Below are positions 8,726 through 16,595 of a stretch of DNA of 64,000 bases, piece by piece. The position numbers were made by a program, and so were the translations under genes. The stretch is from Paenibacillus sp. G2S3 (GTDB taxonomy: Bacteria > Bacillota > Bacilli > Paenibacillales > Paenibacillaceae). The stretch's first letter is position 1. The number at the start of each line of letters is the position of its first letter. Below the pieces are notes generated by a model, which saw only the letters and a list, made by a program, of their open reading frames with translations, searched no databases and was not told where the DNA came from. The DNA lies in contig NZ_CP126095.1 in assembly GCF_030123105.1 (NCBI RefSeq), positions 310,001 to 374,000 on the forward strand, read 5' to 3'.

Positions 8726-9643
8726 TGACGATAATCCTTCAACAACTTTATCAATATTCCATTTAATCATCTTAATGTATGTGTCGCCTTCTTCGCCTTT
8801 CTTAGCTAAAGAATCGGTGAAAATCTTGGAGTGTATCGGTACTCCTGTTTCATTGGAGATGGTCTCCATTGTTTTCGGATTAACGCTCGTTTCCAGATAT
8901 AAAGCCGGCACTTGATTTTCATCAATGATGTTAATGATGTTTTTCATTTGTTCTGGCGTTCCTTGACTATCGGTATTGATTTCCCAGATAAATGCGGATT
9001 CAAATCCGTAGGCTTTTGAAAAATATTTAAATGCCCCTTCGCTTGTAACCAAAATGCGTTTCTCCTGTGGGACTTTTTCTACCGCTTCTTTTGCATATTG
9101 ATCCAATTCATTAAGCTTCTTAACATATTCTGATTGGTTATTTAGATAAAATTCTTTGTTGTCCGGATCTTTTTCGATTATACGTTTAGTGATGATATCT
9201 ACATATTTAATAGCATTCTGAACATCGAGCCAGGCATGAGGATCTTCTTGGGTTTCTTTGCCTTTTTCTGTTAGGTACATTGGAGTTACTTCATCTGAGA
9301 CTGCAAAAGCAACATCCTTTTTATTAGTGACATCAAGAAGGTCTTGGAACCATCCCTTACCTGTTTCCAGGTTCAATCCGTTATAAAAAACTAAATCTGC
9401 GCTAGATACTTTACTTGTATCCTTAGGTAGTGGATCGTACATATGCGGGTCTGTTCCGATAGGAACCATGCTATAGACCTCGGCTTTTTCCCCTACAATG
9501 TTTTCGGTCATATCCGCGATAATGGAGTATGTGGCAACAATCTTCAACTTGTCATTGTCTGCTTCTCCGTCACTAACATTTGAACATGCGGTAAATAGTA
9601 AGATGAACATTGTCAAAGAGAGCATCTTTATTGTTTTTTTCAT
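8723..9643 (-). CDS. mntA: Manganese ABC transporter, substrate-binding lipoprotein
   Basis: A 306-residue cluster A-I metal-binding lipoprotein. The lipobox Phe-Thr-Ala-Cys puts the lipidated cysteine at residue 20. The four expected metal ligands are visible: His67 (Asp-Pro-His), His137 (Asp-Pro-His-Ala-Trp), Glu203 (Ser-Glu-Gly-Ala-Phe) and Asp278 (Thr-Asp-Ser). Having Glu and Asp as the last two fits PsaA/MntC-type manganese binders rather than zinc-type ZnuA. No His-rich loop, typical of ZnuA, is present. It is the last gene of a three-gene operon and its start overlaps the permease stop by 4 nt. Confidence 0.9.
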   Translation of the reverse strand: MKKTIKMLSLTMFILLFTACSNVSDGEADNDKLKIVATYSIIADMTENIVGEKAEVYSMVPIGTDPHMYDPLPKDTSKVSSADLVFYNGLNLETGKGWFQDLLDVTNKKDVAFAVSDEVTPMYLTEKGKETQEDPHAWLDVQNAIKYVDIITKRIIEKDPDNKEFYLNNQSEYVKKLNELDQYAKEAVEKVPQEKRILVTSEGAFKYFSKAYGFESAFIWEINTDSQGTPEQMKNIINIIDENQVPALYLETSVNPKTMETISNETGVPIHSKIFTDSLAKKGEEGDTYIKMIKWNIDKVVEGLSS

Positions 9644-10482
9644 CCTTGTTTAACCCCTTTTCTTAGAAAATTATTTTTGGGCGAGATAATAAATGATATA
9701 GCAAACAAACTTACGCCTACTAGAACAATGGTGGCACTTGTAGGTAAATTGAATTTAAAGCTAATGATCACACCTATAATTCCAGATACAGCGCCGATGG
9801 TGGAAGCCAGGATAATCATGTGGATCAGCTTATTCGTCCAAAGATATGATGTAGCTGCTGGAATAACCAGCATTGCAATAACAAGCACAATTCCAACTTG
9901 AGATAATGAGGATACGGTAACTACGGATAGTAGCATCATCAATAAATAATGATAAAACCCCGTTTTTAAACCAAATGCCTTAGAGACTACAGGATCAAAC
10001 GAACTAATTAACAGCTCTTTATACAACAATGAAATGATGGCAATAACAACAAGCATGATAATAAATGATTGCATTAACTCGGACTGCGGGACGGCCAAAA
10101 TGTTACCAAATAAAATATGAGTTAGATCAAGCCCGCTCTTGGCGAAAGTGATTAAGACAATTCCTAGAGCGAAAAATGAGCTGAGAATAATTCCGATCGA
10201 GGTATCACTTTTGATATTGCTGCGACTTGTAATAAATTGAATGAGGATGGCTGCTAAAAGTCCAAACAATGAAGCTCCTACTAGAATGTTGATCCCTAAA
10301 ATATAAGATAACGCTACACCTGGTAATACAGCATGAGACAAAGCATCTCCCATTAATGACATCTTTCTGAGTACAATAAAACTTCCTAAAACCCCTGAAA
10401 CAATGCCAAGAATGATAGCAGACAATCCGGCATTTAGCGCATAGATCGGAATGTTTAATAACGATGAGAAATAATCAATCAT
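9640..10482 (-). CDS. mntC: Manganese ABC transporter, permease
   Basis: A 280-residue ABC-3 family integral membrane protein with about eight to nine hydrophobic segments. It has the family motif near residues 40-55 (Lys-Met-Ser-Leu-Met-Gly-Asp-Ala-Leu-Ser-His-Ala-Val-Leu-Pro-Gly), which lies at the coupling region to the ATPase. Overlaps of 8 nt with the upstream ATPase gene and 4 nt with mntA indicate translational coupling. Only one permease gene is present, so it would work as a homodimer, whereas Bacillus subtilis has two (MntC, MntD). Confidence 0.88.
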   Translation of the reverse strand: MIDYFSSLLNIPIYALNAGLSAIILGIVSGVLGSFIVLRKMSLMGDALSHAVLPGVALSYILGINILVGASLFGLLAAILIQFITSRSNIKSDTSIGIILSSFFALGIVLITFAKSGLDLTHILFGNILAVPQSELMQSFIIMLVVIAIISLLYKELLISSFDPVVSKAFGLKTGFYHYLLMMLLSVVTVSSLSQVGIVLVIAMLVIPAATSYLWTNKLIHMIILASTIGAVSGIIGVIISFKFNLPTSATIVLVGVSLFAISFIISPKNNFLRKGVKQG

Positions 10483-11221
10483 TTTCGGCGCCTCCCATTC
10501 CTTTGATTACTAGGTTACCTAAGGAAGCTCCGTAAGCGTTGAGGATATTGTCGGCTGTAAAGGTATCTTTCACATCGCCAAAAGCAATAAGCTTTTTATT
10601 GAGGATGATTACTTTGTCAAAATATTCTTCGACTTCATGTAAATCATGATGGACAATCAGTATCGTTTTCCCTTCTTCACGAAGCTGTTTAAGCAGTTTT
10701 ACAATGATTTTCTCACTGACTAGATCTATGCCAACAAAAGGTTCATCTAAAAAAAATACATTTGCTTTTTGTGCAAGAGCTCTAGCAATAAAAACCCTTT
10801 GAAGCTGCCCCCCAGACAAATTACTAATTTGTTTATTTGCAAGATCACTTATATCTACCATGGCCATACATTCCTCAACGCTTTGCCGCTCTTTTTTTCC
10901 CGGACGCTGAAAGATCTTCAAGTTTGGGTAGGTTCCAGTTAGCACTGTATCCTTCACTGTGATTGGAAAAGTAAGATCAATGTCATTTTTTTGCGGTACA
11001 TATGCAATTTTCCGTTTATATTCAGAAATGTCTCTTCCCTCTACCTTCACCGTTCCGGTTCTCTTCTTGATTACCTCTAACAATGACTTAATGAATGTGG
11101 ATTTCCCTGCACCGTTTGGCCCGATAATTCCGATGGTGTATCCAAAGGGAATATCTATATTTACATTTTCCAGCGCTGAATTACCGAAGTAATCCACGTT
11201 CAGGTTTCTAATTTCGATCAT
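10475..11221 (-). CDS. mntB: Manganese ABC transporter, ATP-binding subunit
   Basis: A 248-residue ABC ATPase of the metal-uptake class. It shows Walker A Gly-Pro-Asn-Gly-Ala-Gly-Lys-Ser (about 34-41), the signature Leu-Ser-Gly-Gly-Gln, Walker B Val-Phe-Phe-Leu-Asp-Glu-Pro and the switch His in Val-His-His-Asp. It is the first gene of the operon, directly behind the promoter and operators at 11254-11309. An AGGAGT site lies before the ATG. Confidence 0.9.
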   Translation of the reverse strand: MIEIRNLNVDYFGNSALENVNIDIPFGYTIGIIGPNGAGKSTFIKSLLEVIKKRTGTVKVEGRDISEYKRKIAYVPQKNDIDLTFPITVKDTVLTGTYPNLKIFQRPGKKERQSVEECMAMVDISDLANKQISNLSGGQLQRVFIARALAQKANVFFLDEPFVGIDLVSEKIIVKLLKQLREEGKTILIVHHDLHEVEEYFDKVIILNKKLIAFGDVKDTFTADNILNAYGASLGNLVIKGMGGAEND

Positions 11222-11253
11222 TTAAAAACTCCTCGTCTTGAAATTCATTCATT

Positions 11254-11271
11254 TGTTTCCTGATGGAAACA
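11254..11271 (-). promoter_or_regulatory. MntR-like operator, start-site proximal copy
   Basis: An 18-nt near-perfect palindrome with arms TGTTTCC and GGAAACA, flanked by ATT on one side and TTTA on the other. It lies just after the -10 box of the mnt promoter, over the likely transcription start, where a repressor would block initiation. The sequence style fits DtxR-family manganese repressor sites, but no mntR gene lies in the window. Confidence 0.7.
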
Positions 11272-11280
11272 TTTATTTTA

Positions 11281-11309
11281 ATTATACAATTTGTTTCCCT
11301 AGGTAAACA
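11281..11309 (-). promoter_or_regulatory. mnt operon promoter
   Basis: Read on the minus strand, TGTTTA (11309-11304) as -35 is separated by 17 nt from a perfect TATAAT (11286-11281). The -35 box is embedded in the second operator copy. Confidence 0.75.
11292..11309 (-). promoter_or_regulatory. MntR-like operator, -35 proximal copy
   Basis: A palindrome with arms TGTTTCC and GTAAACA, sharing its outer flanks (ATT and TTTA) with the copy at 11254. Centre-to-centre spacing is 38 bp. It covers the -35 box of the mnt promoter. Confidence 0.7.
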
Positions 11310-11445
11310 TTTATTCTTAGGTACAATATATTTAACAATGGGCAAAATGTCAATGAAAAAGCTTAAAGTTTATTTGATTTTGTATTGAACAAGCATTTGA
11401 TCTGCGCGATTATGGGCGTAATTTTTTAGTATTAAAAATACATAC

Positions 11446-11475
11446 TTGACAGGTAGGAATAAAGGGGTATATGAT
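11446..11475 (+). promoter_or_regulatory. Promoter of the MarR-arylsulfotransferase-ABC operon
   Basis: A perfect TTGACA (11446-11451) is separated by 18 nt from TATGAT (11470-11475). Transcription would start near 11482 and run through a roughly 150-nt leader containing an intrinsic terminator before the first gene. Confidence 0.7.
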
Positions 11476-11524
11476 ATCAGCAATAGTTAAACAGTAATTA
11501 AATGAACAGTGAAATAATTCATCC

Positions 11525-11594
11525 GAGCCGATTGGACCGCCAAAGGCTCCCGCACTTTTCCCTTGCCAGGGAGTTGTGCCGGGAGCCTTTTTTT
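11525..11594 (+). promoter_or_regulatory. Leader attenuator: intrinsic terminator with a competing upstream pairing
   Basis: An 11-bp stem (11542-11552 with 11580-11590), extended by CAC/GTG across one bulge, is followed by seven T residues. This is a full terminator lying between the promoter and the first start codon. GAGCC at 11525-11529 can instead pair with GGCTC at 11545-11549, which would break the terminator stem. This is the layout of a transcription attenuator or riboswitch. I could not match it to a T-box, S-box, ykkC or other leader class that I know. Confidence 0.6.
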
Positions 11595-11633
11595 GTTGAC
11601 CACTTGGCCGATAGGGAGAGAGATGAGGTAGGC

Positions 11634-12179
11634 ATGAGCGATACGTATTGGAGACAGCTGGAGGAGGCGGATTGGAAATTCCGCAAGGTCGTCCGCAGAT
11701 TCGTAAAAGAGCGGGATAAGGTCACTGTGGAAGGGATCTCCTTACCAGGCATGCTGATTCTGCACAAAATCATTCGCGAGGGTGAACAGCGGCTTGGGGA
11801 CCTAGCGGATGAACTGGACTTTACGTCAGGTGCGATCACCGCTTTGAGCGATAAGCTTGAGGCAGGTGGATTTACTGTACGCAGACGTAAGGAAGGCGAC
11901 CGCAGGACGGTGATGCTGGACATCACAGACAAAGGCCGGGAGATGGCAGAGCTTAACAGCAACATTGGGGAACGATGTATTTCGCTTCTGTTTGAGGGGT
12001 TTACGGAAGAGGAATTGGCGCAGCAAAGTCACTTCTATCAGCGAATCATCAGTAATCTCGAAGGATTCTCAGATACCCTGCTGAAGCTGGCGAAGGAGAA
12101 TGCTGAGGCTGAGGCCTCGCCAAACCTTGAACAGAAGCCACGAGCAGTCACAAAGAAAAGTAATTATCTTAGCTATTAA
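11634..12179 (+). CDS. MarR family transcriptional regulator
   Basis: A 181-residue winged-helix regulator. A central HTH (Arg-Leu-Gly-Asp-Leu-Ala-Asp-Glu-Leu, Ser-Gly-Ala-Ile-Thr) is followed by the wing Arg-Arg-Lys-Glu-Gly-Asp-Arg-Arg, the classic MarR signature. I place the start at the ATG 11634 with GAGGTAG before it. The open frame reaches back to 11502, but that part overlaps the leader terminator and encodes nothing family-like. It is first in an operon with the arylsulfotransferase and SsuABC-like genes and probably senses their substrate. Confidence 0.88.
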   Translation: MSDTYWRQLEEADWKFRKVVRRFVKERDKVTVEGISLPGMLILHKIIREGEQRLGDLADELDFTSGAITALSDKLEAGGFTVRRRKEGDRRTVMLDITDKGREMAELNSNIGERCISLLFEGFTEEELAQQSHFYQRIISNLEGFSDTLLKLAKENAEAEASPNLEQKPRAVTKKSNYLSY

Positions 12180-12207
12180 AATAAATCGAATATAGGAGAG
12201 ATGAACG

Positions 12208-13671
12208 ATGGGACATTCAACCATATATCCAACTGGAGCAACTGTATATAACCCGAGCAAAGCATGGAGTGGCTATACCGTATTTCAAGCGGGTGAAGAA
12301 GGTGTTGTACTGATTGATATGAACGGTAAAGAAGTACATCTGTGGAAAGGGCTGCTCGGGTTTCCCGCTAAAATCTTCCCTGGTGGTTATGTACTAGGCA
12401 GCACAGGAAGAAGAGATCCCAAATTTGGCATTCAGGATAATGTAGATCTGGTGCAGGTTGATTGGGACGGTAATATTGTATGGAAATATAACAGCTATGA
12501 ACATATAGAAGATCCGGGTTATGAACCGCTTTGGTATGCCCGCCAGCATCATGACTATCAGCGGGAAGGCAATCCGGTGGGTTATTTTGCGCCAGGGCTA
12601 GAGCCAAAGGTAGACGGTGGAAACACCTTAATCCTCGCTCACAAAAATATCTACAACCACCAAATCTCCGACAAGCAGCTGCTGGATGACACGATTATCG
12701 AGGTTGATTGGGAAGGAAATATCGTTTGGGAGTGGGCCCCGAATGAACATTTTGCAGAGCTAGGCTTTGATGAAGCGGCCAAAAACGTCCTATTCCGTGA
12801 TCCTAACTCACGTTCCTTCGGAAATCTGGGGGGCGGTGTGGGTGACTGGCTGCATATCAATTCAGCTTCGTATGTAGGACCTAATAAGTTTTACGATGCA
12901 GGCGATGAGCGTTTCCATCCAGATAACGTGATCTGGGATGCACGGGAAGCGAATATTATCGCAATTACAGATAAGCGTACCGGGGCCATCGTGTGGAGAA
13001 TCGGTCCAGACTACTCACTGCCAGAATTGAAGCATATCGACTGGATCATTGGCCAGCATCACGCGCACATCATTCCGAAGGGTCTGCCGGGAGAAGGAAA
13101 CTTACTCGTATTTGATAATGGAGGTTGGGGTGGTTACGGTCTTCCAAATCCATCTTCACCCTTTGGGCAAAAAAATGCACTCCGTGACCACTCGAGAATT
13201 CTAGAGATTAATCCCGTGACACTCGAAATTGAATGGCAGTATACCGCGGCAGAAGCAGGCTTCTCCGTTCCGACGGATTCTTATAAATTCTATAGTCCTT
13301 ATATTAGCTCAGCTCAGCGATTACCGAATGGCAACACCTTAATTACAGAAGGATCTAACGGTAGACTTTTCGAGGTTACGGCAGAACATGAATTGGTCTG
13401 GGAGTATATCTCACCATTTATTGATTCCAGAAATACGAATATGGTTTACCGTTCCTATCGTGTGCCTTATGCGTGGGTACCTCAGCTGGAGAAGCCGGAA
13501 GAACAAGCAATTGAGCCGATAGATGTAACGCAGTTCAGAGTGCCTGGGGCTGCACCTAAAGGATCGGATTCCGTAGTGAACGTGGCAACCACCCTGCCGT
13601 TTGTTGAGGGAGCTGCTTGTGTGGCGACGACAGATGAAGGTAGTAGCCGCAAAGCCAATGAACAAATTTGA
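12208..13671 (+). CDS. Arylsulfotransferase (ASST) family protein
   Basis: A 487-residue beta-propeller-type protein of the aryl-sulfate sulfotransferase superfamily. The N-terminus has the Gly-Tyr-Thr-Val-Phe then Val-Val-Leu-Ile-Asp-Met-Asn-Gly-Lys opening. Repeated Asp-Gly-Asn-Ile-Val-Trp blades and several conserved His clusters follow (His-His-Asp-Tyr, His-Ile-Asn, His-His-Ala-His), as expected for a His-based sulfuryl transfer enzyme. There is no signal peptide, whereas the characterised enterobacterial ASST is periplasmic, so this one would be cytoplasmic. An AGGAGAG site lies 11 nt before the ATG. It lies between a MarR regulator and a sulfonate-type importer, suggesting it processes imported sulfate esters. 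The reaction is inferred from the family. Confidence 0.8.
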   Translation: MGHSTIYPTGATVYNPSKAWSGYTVFQAGEEGVVLIDMNGKEVHLWKGLLGFPAKIFPGGYVLGSTGRRDPKFGIQDNVDLVQVDWDGNIVWKYNSYEHIEDPGYEPLWYARQHHDYQREGNPVGYFAPGLEPKVDGGNTLILAHKNIYNHQISDKQLLDDTIIEVDWEGNIVWEWAPNEHFAELGFDEAAKNVLFRDPNSRSFGNLGGGVGDWLHINSASYVGPNKFYDAGDERFHPDNVIWDAREANIIAITDKRTGAIVWRIGPDYSLPELKHIDWIIGQHHAHIIPKGLPGEGNLLVFDNGGWGGYGLPNPSSPFGQKNALRDHSRILEINPVTLEIEWQYTAAEAGFSVPTDSYKFYSPYISSAQRLPNGNTLITEGSNGRLFEVTAEHELVWEYISPFIDSRNTNMVYRSYRVPYAWVPQLEKPEEQAIEPIDVTQFRVPGAAPKGSDSVVNVATTLPFVEGAACVATTDEGSSRKANEQI

Positions 13672-13684
13672 GGGGGATGTCGTT

Positions 13685-14716
13685 GTGAAAAAGTCATGGA
13701 TCAGCTCAAGCCTTCTGCTCTTATCCTTATCCGTTGTTCTCCTTTTATCAGGCTGCAGCTCCAAAGGTGATGCTTCGCCCTCTAAAGATGGAGTGGCGAG
13801 CGGCAAAGAAGAGACATTGAAGATTAAAATTGCTGACATCAATACGAATCCAACCTTTCGTGTGGCGTTAGATAAAGGTATCTTTGCCAAACACGGGATA
13901 GATGCTGAATTGGTCAACTTCGGGACGCCAGCCGAGGGCGTAAATGCACTTTTTATTAAACAGGTTGATGTTGCCTTTGGTGCCGATTTTCCCTTATTGA
14001 ATGCTGTGGCAAAAGGTGATTACTCCATCATCGCCTCGGCGGGGCTGGCAACAGATGCAGCGGCTGCGGAATGGAAGCTGTTCGTAAGAGATGATATCCA
14101 GAAGGCGGAGGATTTGTCGGGGAAAAAGCTAAGCTTTATGCGCGGAACCTTCCTGCCGTACCTTTGGGACGAATATTTAAAAGAGCATAATATCGTTCTC
14201 AGTGATGTGAAATTGATAGGTCAGGGGGCTTTTGATGAGGCCTATATCGCATTGAAGCAAGGGGATGTGGACGCAGCATGGTTCAGTGGCTCCGCGCTTA
14301 ACGATAAGCTTACTGCCTTGAAGGGTGTACATGAGCTGACGGATATGTCCAAGACCACGGTGCGATTAGGTATGGGGATCGTGACAGGCAATGATTTTGC
14401 AACTAACCATCCACAGGGAGCAGCGAATTTTCTCGCTGCGGTGGATGAGGCAGGAACCTACGCCCAAGAACATCCGGATGAGGTTGCTGACCTGATGTTC
14501 AAAGAAGTGAAGCAGCCGAAGGAATCCACGCTAAAGGATTTGCCAAATAGTCCGTGGGATCTCGGCTTCACGCAGGAGGCCTATGATAGTCTGACGAAGC
14601 AGAAAAATTATATGGTACAAAACGGAATTATCGAGAAGGATTTCGACTTGGACAGTAAGCTGAATCTTGAACCGCTGACCAAAGCTTTGCCGGAAAAAGT
14701 CACGTATAAGAAATAG
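13685..14716 (+). CDS. SsuA/TauA-like ABC substrate-binding lipoprotein
   Basis: A 343-residue solute-binding protein of the NrtA/SsuA/TauA class. I chose the GTG at 13685 because GAGGGGG stands 8-10 nt upstream and it yields Lys-Lys, a hydrophobic core and the lipobox Leu-Ser-Gly-Cys. The frame extends back to 13601 only inside the preceding gene. Class motifs include an Asn-Pro-Thr-Phe-Arg-Val-Ala-Leu-Asp-Lys-Gly-Ile-Phe opening, Val-Asp-Val-Ala-Phe-Gly, and Phe-Met-Arg-Gly-Thr. The ligand is likely a sulfonate or sulfate ester, judged by neighbours only. Confidence 0.85.
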   Translation: MKKSWISSSLLLLSLSVVLLLSGCSSKGDASPSKDGVASGKEETLKIKIADINTNPTFRVALDKGIFAKHGIDAELVNFGTPAEGVNALFIKQVDVAFGADFPLLNAVAKGDYSIIASAGLATDAAAAEWKLFVRDDIQKAEDLSGKKLSFMRGTFLPYLWDEYLKEHNIVLSDVKLIGQGAFDEAYIALKQGDVDAAWFSGSALNDKLTALKGVHELTDMSKTTVRLGMGIVTGNDFATNHPQGAANFLAAVDEAGTYAQEHPDEVADLMFKEVKQPKESTLKDLPNSPWDLGFTQEAYDSLTKQKNYMVQNGIIEKDFDLDSKLNLEPLTKALPEKVTYKK

Positions 14717-14727
14717 GAGGGTTCAGC

Positions 14728-15504
14728 ATGTCATTACCTGCTAAGCAGCACACCATTCATATTGAGCAGCTTCGCAAGAGCTACAGTGAGCCAGCCGCCG
14801 GAGACGTTCATTATATTATTAAAGATGTGGATCTCATAATCAAAGGCGGAGAGTTCTTCGTTCTACTCGGTCCAAGTGGCTGCGGAAAGTCGACGCTGCT
14901 GAATATGATCGCCGGATTTGTTTCCAAATCTGGCGGTAATCTTCGGGTGGATAACGAAGAGGTGAATAAGCCTGGCAGAGATCGGGCTGTTGTGTTTCAG
15001 CAAGCAGATTCTTCTTTATTCCCTTGGCTAACGGTTCGAGAGAATGTGGAGTTTGGACTGCGAATGAAGAAAATCGCAAAGGCTGAACGGCGTACGATAT
15101 CAGATAGGTTCATCGGGCTTGTAGGTCTGAACGGGCATGAGGAAAAGTTCCCGAAGGAGCTATCAGGAGGCATGAAGCAGCGCGTTCAGCTGGCACGGGT
15201 GCTCGCCAATGATCCAGCGATCCTGCTGATGGATGAACCCTTTGGCGCACTTGATGCGATGACCCGGAGGACGATGCAGAAGGAGCTGGTCAACATCTGG
15301 CAACAGACGCATAAGACGGTGATTTTTGTAACCCATGATATTCAGGAAGCCTTGCTGCTGGGGGAACGGATCGGAATTATGTCTGTAGGACCCTCCTCTA
15401 ATATCACGGACATTTATGACAACACGCTGCCTTATCCACGGGACATAGCCTCACCGGAATTTTACTCGCTATACAACCAAATTCAGAGCCATTTCGAAGA
15501 ATAG
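14728..15504 (+). CDS. SsuB-like ABC transporter ATP-binding protein
   Basis: A 258-residue ATPase of the nitrate/sulfonate/taurine family. It has Walker A Gly-Pro-Ser-Gly-Cys-Gly-Lys-Ser, the family-typical Gln-Gln-Ala-Asp-Ser-Ser-Leu-Phe-Pro-Trp Q-loop region, the signature Leu-Ser-Gly-Gly-Met, and Walker B Leu-Leu-Met-Asp-Glu-Pro-Phe-Gly-Ala-Leu-Asp. AGGAGGG stands before the ATG, 11 nt after the binding-protein stop. It pairs with the permease at 15511. Confidence 0.9.
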   Translation: MSLPAKQHTIHIEQLRKSYSEPAAGDVHYIIKDVDLIIKGGEFFVLLGPSGCGKSTLLNMIAGFVSKSGGNLRVDNEEVNKPGRDRAVVFQQADSSLFPWLTVRENVEFGLRMKKIAKAERRTISDRFIGLVGLNGHEEKFPKELSGGMKQRVQLARVLANDPAILLMDEPFGALDAMTRRTMQKELVNIWQQTHKTVIFVTHDIQEALLLGERIGIMSVGPSSNITDIYDNTLPYPRDIASPEFYSLYNQIQSHFEE

Positions 15505-15510
15505 GATAGG

Positions 15511-16299
15511 GTGGGACAGATGATGAAATGGGTGGAAAAGAAATGGGTTTCCGTATCCATACTATGGATTACCGCATTCTGCATCTGGCAGCTTGGGGCA
15601 GTGATCTACGGCCCTGATGTGATCCCTGGACCCTGGAGTACGCTTAAGGGTGGACGGGAACTGCTGGAAGACGGAACTTTGATGCAATATATCGGGATTA
15701 GCTTTTACCGGGTGCTCATTGGCTGGGTACTGGGCAGTTTAATAGCGATTCCCGTAGGACTGGTAATTGGAAAGGTGAATGTGATTCGTATCTTTGCAGA
15801 GCCTTTTCTGAACTTTATTCGTTTTATCCCGCCGATTGCGTTCATTACATTGTTTCTAGTGTGGTTTGGCATTGGGGAGCAGTCGAAGATTGCGTTGATT
15901 ATGTACGCTACCTTTTTTATTGTGGTGCTGAATACCTTGACTGGTGTGATGTCTGTGGAGGAGGATAAAATCCGCTCAGCCCGCAGTATGGGCGCTAGTG
16001 AGTGGCAAATCCTGATTCATGTGATCGTTCCGGCGACGATACCGTATATTTTTACAGGCATCCGGTTAGCGATGGGAACCTCGTATATGGCGATTATCGG
16101 TGCGGAAATGATTGCTTCAAACGAAGGTGTAGGTTATCTGATCTGGAATTCTCGGTTATTTTTCCGTACAGATTGGATCTTTGTCGGTTTATTCTGCCTT
16201 GGCTTTATGGGCTTCTTTACAGATCGTCTATTTGGCTGGTTCGGTAAGAAAGTGCTCTATAGATACGGCGTGGTTAGTGTGGCGGCGCGTAGAAGGTAG
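15511..16299 (+). CDS. SsuC-like ABC transporter permease
   Basis: A 262-residue BPD-type permease with six predicted membrane spans. Its coupling motif is Glu-Asp-Lys-Ile-Arg-Ser-Ala-Arg-Ser-Met-Gly-Ala, close to the EAA consensus. A GTG at 15511 or ATG at 15520 could start it; the ATG, 9 nt on, also has purines upstream. It ends the operon; a terminator follows at 16323. Confidence 0.88.
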   Translation: MGQMMKWVEKKWVSVSILWITAFCIWQLGAVIYGPDVIPGPWSTLKGGRELLEDGTLMQYIGISFYRVLIGWVLGSLIAIPVGLVIGKVNVIRIFAEPFLNFIRFIPPIAFITLFLVWFGIGEQSKIALIMYATFFIVVLNTLTGVMSVEEDKIRSARSMGASEWQILIHVIVPATIPYIFTGIRLAMGTSYMAIIGAEMIASNEGVGYLIWNSRLFFRTDWIFVGLFCLGFMGFFTDRLFGWFGKKVLYRYGVVSVAARRR

Positions 16300-16322
16300 T
16301 ATGGCTTTGATATAAACACTGG

Positions 16323-16352
16323 AACCGCCTGAGTGAATCAGGTGGTTTTTTG
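16323..16352 (+). terminator. Terminator of the arylsulfotransferase-ABC operon
   Basis: A 10-bp stem (16323-16332 with 16338-16347, one G-U pair) has a 5-nt loop and runs into a T tract. Confidence 0.85.
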
Positions 16353-16361
16353 AAATATAAG

Positions 16362-16455
16362 AAAGTATTAGTTTAGCACCTATACTTTATGTTTTATATT
16401 TCTCGCATAAATGCATTGGGCGACCTTATAAGGTCGCCCAATGCATTTATACTTG
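16362..16455. repeat. Palindromic intergenic repeat element, copy 1
   Basis: A 94-nt element. It opens with AAAGTATTAGTTT, continues with ATACTTTATG and TTATATTTCTCGC, and contains a perfect 44-nt palindrome at 16407-16450 centred on CCTTATAAGG, ending in ACTTG. A second copy lies at 62757-62847. The flanks are conserved while the palindrome arms differ yet still pair, which suggests a structured mobile or regulatory element. It sits in the otherwise featureless gap after the ssuC-like terminator, 140 nt before the next start codon. Confidence 0.75.
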
Positions 16456-16595
16456 GTATGTCTTACTTTTTATTTACAAATATTCCAATCCTCCTTAATG
16501 CCGCGAAAATAGTACACGCCTATACTGCAATTGGGTGCCTAACAGTTGGAGCATAGAGAAGCCCGCAAATAAGAAATAGGAGTGAAGGGGAAATC

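Noticed and set aside
8723..9643. Zinc (ZnuA) identity for the metal-binding lipoprotein
   Set aside because: There is no His-rich loop, and Glu and Asp occupy the third and fourth ligand positions as in manganese binders.
11484..11600. T-box or S-box riboswitch in the MarR operon leader
   Set aside because: TTGGACCGCC loosely resembles a T-box core, but the leader is about 100 nt rather than 200-300 nt and has no specifier stem. No S-box core is present.
11502..11633. Upstream extension of the MarR reading frame
   Set aside because: The extra 44 codons run through the leader terminator and lack a ribosome site. The ATG at 11634 has a good one.
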